A stretch of 64,000 nucleotides of DNA from Rhizobium sp. JAB6 (GTDB lineage Bacteria > Pseudomonadota > Alphaproteobacteria > Rhizobiales > Rhizobiaceae), in NCBI RefSeq assembly GCF_003024605.1, contig NZ_PYJQ01000009.1, forward strand, positions 1,054,001 to 1,118,000. Reading direction: 5' to 3'. The notes under the pieces are model-generated. The model saw only the letters and a program-made list of their open reading frames with translations, had not been told where the DNA came from and did not search any database. Shown one piece after another: positions 61,990 through 64,000 of this stretch (position 1 is its first letter; each line of letters starts with the position of its first letter). The translations under genes and the position numbers were made by a program.

Positions 61990-64000
61990 ATGGGTAGAAA
62001 ACCGGCGAGGGAACGACGGGATGAGGTAAAGACCGGCACTGCCAAGGCGCCGGCCTTTGCCTATCGTCCCCTGCCTGGTGTCGCCGACGAAATGGTCGAC
62101 AACACCGGCGCCGTCCGCCCGGTCTGGCAAAACTTCCTCTCGGCGCTGACGCGCATGACGGAAGAGGGATTGACCGAGCGCTTCGCCCGCGCCGACCGCT
62201 ATCTGCGCGATGCCGGCGTCTTCTATCGCGCCTATGGAACGGCGGGTGTCAGCGAACGCAACTGGCCGATCTCCCATATTCCCGTGCTCATCGACGAGCG
62301 CGAATGGCAGTCTCTCTCCGAAGGCCTGCAGCAGCGCGCCGATCTGTTGGAATCGATCATCGCCGATATCTATGGCGACAGCCGGTTGGTCAGCGAAGGG
62401 CTGCTGCCGCCGGCGCTGATTGCCGCCAATCCCGAGTTTCTGCGCCCGCTCGTCGGCGTTAAGCCCGCAAGCGGCCACTACCTGCATTTCCTGGCTTTCG
62501 AGGTCGGCCGCGGCCCCGATGGCAACTGGTGGGTGCTGGCCGACCGCGCGCAGGCGCCGTCCGGCGCTGGCTTCGCGCTGGAAACCCGGGTCGGCACCAC
62601 CCGGGCCTTCTCCGATATCTACGCCGAAACCAAGGTTCATCGCCTCGCCTCCTTCTTCGGCGCCTTCCGCGATGCCCTGCTCGGCGGCAAGCGCGGTGGC
62701 GAAGGCCGTGTCGCCGTCCTGACGCCTGGGCCTGCCAACGAGACCTATTACGAACACGCCTATATCGCCCGCTATCTCGGCTTCATGCTGCTCGAAGGCG
62801 AGGACATCACCGTCGTCAACGATCAGCTGATGGTGCGCACCGTCGCGGGCCTGCGGCCGATCAGCGTACTCTGGCGCCGTCTCGACGCTTCCTACGCCGA
62901 TCCGCTCGAGCTCAATCAGCATTCCCATATCGGCACGCCCGGTCTCGTCGAAGCCCTGCGGGCGCAGACGGTGACCATCGTCAATGCGCTCGGCTCCGGC
63001 ATTCTCGAGACGCGCGCCCTGCTCGCCTTCATGCCGACCATCTCTCGGCATCTGCGCGGGGAAGAGCTGAAGCTGCCCTCTATCGCGACCTGGTGGTGCG
63101 GCCAGAAGACCGAGCGCGAGCATGTTGCCGCCAATATCGAGAAGATGGTCATCGGCCCGGCCTATTCCTGCATGCCGTTCTTCGACGATAACGGCCAGTC
63201 CGTGCTCGGATCGACCTTGCGCAGCACCGCCCGCGATTCCATCGCAGACTGGTTGGCGACCGAGGGGCACAAGCTGGTCGGCCAGGAGGTCGTGACCTTG
63301 TCGACCACGCCGGCCTGGGTCAACGGCAGGCTGACGCCGCGGCCGATGAGCCTGCGCGTCTTCGCCGCTCGCACGGAAAACGGCTGGCAGATCATGCCCG
63401 GCGGCTTTGCCCGCATCGGCAGCGGCGACGATGTCGCCGCCATCGCCATGCAGGCCGGCGGCTCGGCCGCCGATGTCTGGATCGTCTCGCACAAGCCCGT
63501 CGAAGCCCATACCCTGCTGCCGGCCGAAGAGACCTTCACCCGCAACATGCCGGGCAGTCTTCCGAGCCGGGCCGCCGACAACCTCTTCTGGCTTGGTCGA
63601 TATATCGAGCGCGCCGAAGGTGCCCTGCGCATCCTGCGCGCCTGGCATGGCCGTTTTGCGGAAGCGGCCGATCCGAACCAGCCGCTGCTTGCCGATGTCA
63701 GCGCCTATCTCGTCGCCATCGACATCGATACCAAGCAGGCGGTACCGGAAAACCTGCTGCGCAATATCGATAGCGCCGTCTATTCGGCGAGCAACATCCG
63801 CGATCGCTTCTCTCCTGACGGCTGGCTGGCGCTGAACGATCTCGCCAAGACGGCCCGCCGCTTCAAGGAAGGGGTGAAACCTGGCGACGATGCCAGCCAT
63901 GCCATGACGATCCTGTTGCGCAAGCTCGCGGGCTTTGCCGGTCTCGTGCATGAAAACATGTACCGCTTCACCGGCTGGCGCTTCCTGTCGCTCGGCCGCT
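61990..64000 (+). CDS. circularly permuted ATP-grasp/alpha-E fusion (partial at window end)
   Basis: At least 670 residues; the stop is beyond 64000. The circularly permuted ATP-grasp region (DUF404/DUF407) covers about 40-510, with VLIDEREWQSLSEGLQQRADLLE, ADRAQAPSGAGFALETR, GPANETYYEHAYIARYLGF and LLEGEDI. The alpha-E (DUF403) helical domain begins near 525 (LPSRAADNLFWLGRYIERAE) and is cut off. Enzymes of this type are predicted peptide or amide ligases that work with transglutaminase-like peptidases. The ATG follows the DUF2126 stop by 13 nt; an ATG 4 nt earlier meets a stop after two codons. The frame is unbroken to the edge. Confidence 0.9.
   Translation, partial: MGRKPARERRDEVKTGTAKAPAFAYRPLPGVADEMVDNTGAVRPVWQNFLSALTRMTEEGLTERFARADRYLRDAGVFYRAYGTAGVSERNWPISHIPVLIDEREWQSLSEGLQQRADLLESIIADIYGDSRLVSEGLLPPALIAANPEFLRPLVGVKPASGHYLHFLAFEVGRGPDGNWWVLADRAQAPSGAGFALETRVGTTRAFSDIYAETKVHRLASFFGAFRDALLGGKRGGEGRVAVLTPGPANETYYEHAYIARYLGFMLLEGEDITVVNDQLMVRTVAGLRPISVLWRRLDASYADPLELNQHSHIGTPGLVEALRAQTVTIVNALGSGILETRALLAFMPTISRHLRGEELKLPSIATWWCGQKTEREHVAANIEKMVIGPAYSCMPFFDDNGQSVLGSTLRSTARDSIADWLATEGHKLVGQEVVTLSTTPAWVNGRLTPRPMSLRVFAARTENGWQIMPGGFARIGSGDDVAAIAMQAGGSAADVWIVSHKPVEAHTLLPAEETFTRNMPGSLPSRAADNLFWLGRYIERAEGALRILRAWHGRFAEAADPNQPLLADVSAYLVAIDIDTKQAVPENLLRNIDSAVYSASNIRDRFSPDGWLALNDLAKTARRFKEGVKPGDDASHAMTILLRKLAGFAGLVHENMYRFTGWRFLSLGR

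Overview
The window is a gene-dense, GC-rich stretch of alphaproteobacterial chromosome that reads as Rhizobiales, most likely Rhizobium. The supporting markers are a Brucella-type Omp10 lipoprotein, homospermidine synthase, the nucleoid protein GapR (DUF2312), the cell-cycle response regulator CpdR, a MloK1-type cyclic-nucleotide-gated channel, a small heat-shock gene with a ROSE-type leader, an sRNA with anti-Shine-Dalgarno motifs, and rhizobial intergenic repeats. I see no insertion sequence, prophage, CRISPR array or rRNA. The last gene runs off the right edge.

Layout. 0-9.6 kb: an N-formylglutamate amidohydrolase-like enzyme, DUF1244, gapR, then minus-strand metabolism (nitronate monooxygenase, a beta-hydroxyacid dehydrogenase, ilvE, an FAD amine oxidase) and a cell-surface group (polysaccharide deacetylase, GT25, GT29-like). 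9.8-18 kb: a DUF882 murein endopeptidase-like protein, a sigma-54 response regulator, oligoendopeptidase F, and a pabB-pabC-yciI operon with overlapping ends. 18-24 kb: hss, omp10, a nucleotidase-LysM fusion and hemH. 24-34 kb: an S1C/PDZ protein without catalytic residues, a stomatin-NfeD pair, kdsD, an outer-membrane barrel, galU, a lytic transglycosylase, a DUF459 SGNH protein and a stand-alone GlyRS-like catalytic core. 34-41 kb: gltB-gltD. 41-53 kb: threonine aldolase, a LysR/BASS-transporter divergent pair, hsp20 with RpoH promoter and ROSE leader, a DUF2000/Lrp divergent pair, the gated channel, LysR, SDR, a lipase-like hydrolase, hisN, an sRNA, a second N-formylglutamate amidohydrolase and cpdR. 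53-64 kb: tRNA-Val(GAC), small secreted or hypothetical proteins, a DUF475/TerC-like membrane protein, manC, and a giant DUF2126 transglutaminase followed by a circularly permuted ATP-grasp/alpha-E protein.

Envelope functions recur: nucleotide-sugar supply (galU, manC, kdsD), LPS decoration (GT25, GT29-like), murein turnover (DUF882, MltB-type, LysM fusion) and outer-membrane proteins (Omp10, barrel). Nitrogen and amino-acid metabolism is the second theme (gltBD, ilvE, threonine aldolase, hisN, two amidohydrolases).

The strongest non-obvious signals are RNA and regulatory: a complete promoter-hairpins-terminator sRNA unit at 51.5 kb, a second sRNA-like unit at 45.3 kb, and a near-consensus sigma-32 promoter feeding a ROSE-type leader in front of hsp20. 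The strongest protein oddities are the GlyRS-like core without an anticodon domain, two apparent pseudoenzymes (S1C/PDZ and DUF459), the nucleotidase-LysM fusion, and the DUF2126/ATP-grasp/alpha-E pair, which looks like a peptide or amide modification system with unknown substrate. Family assignments come from recognised motifs; no database search was run.
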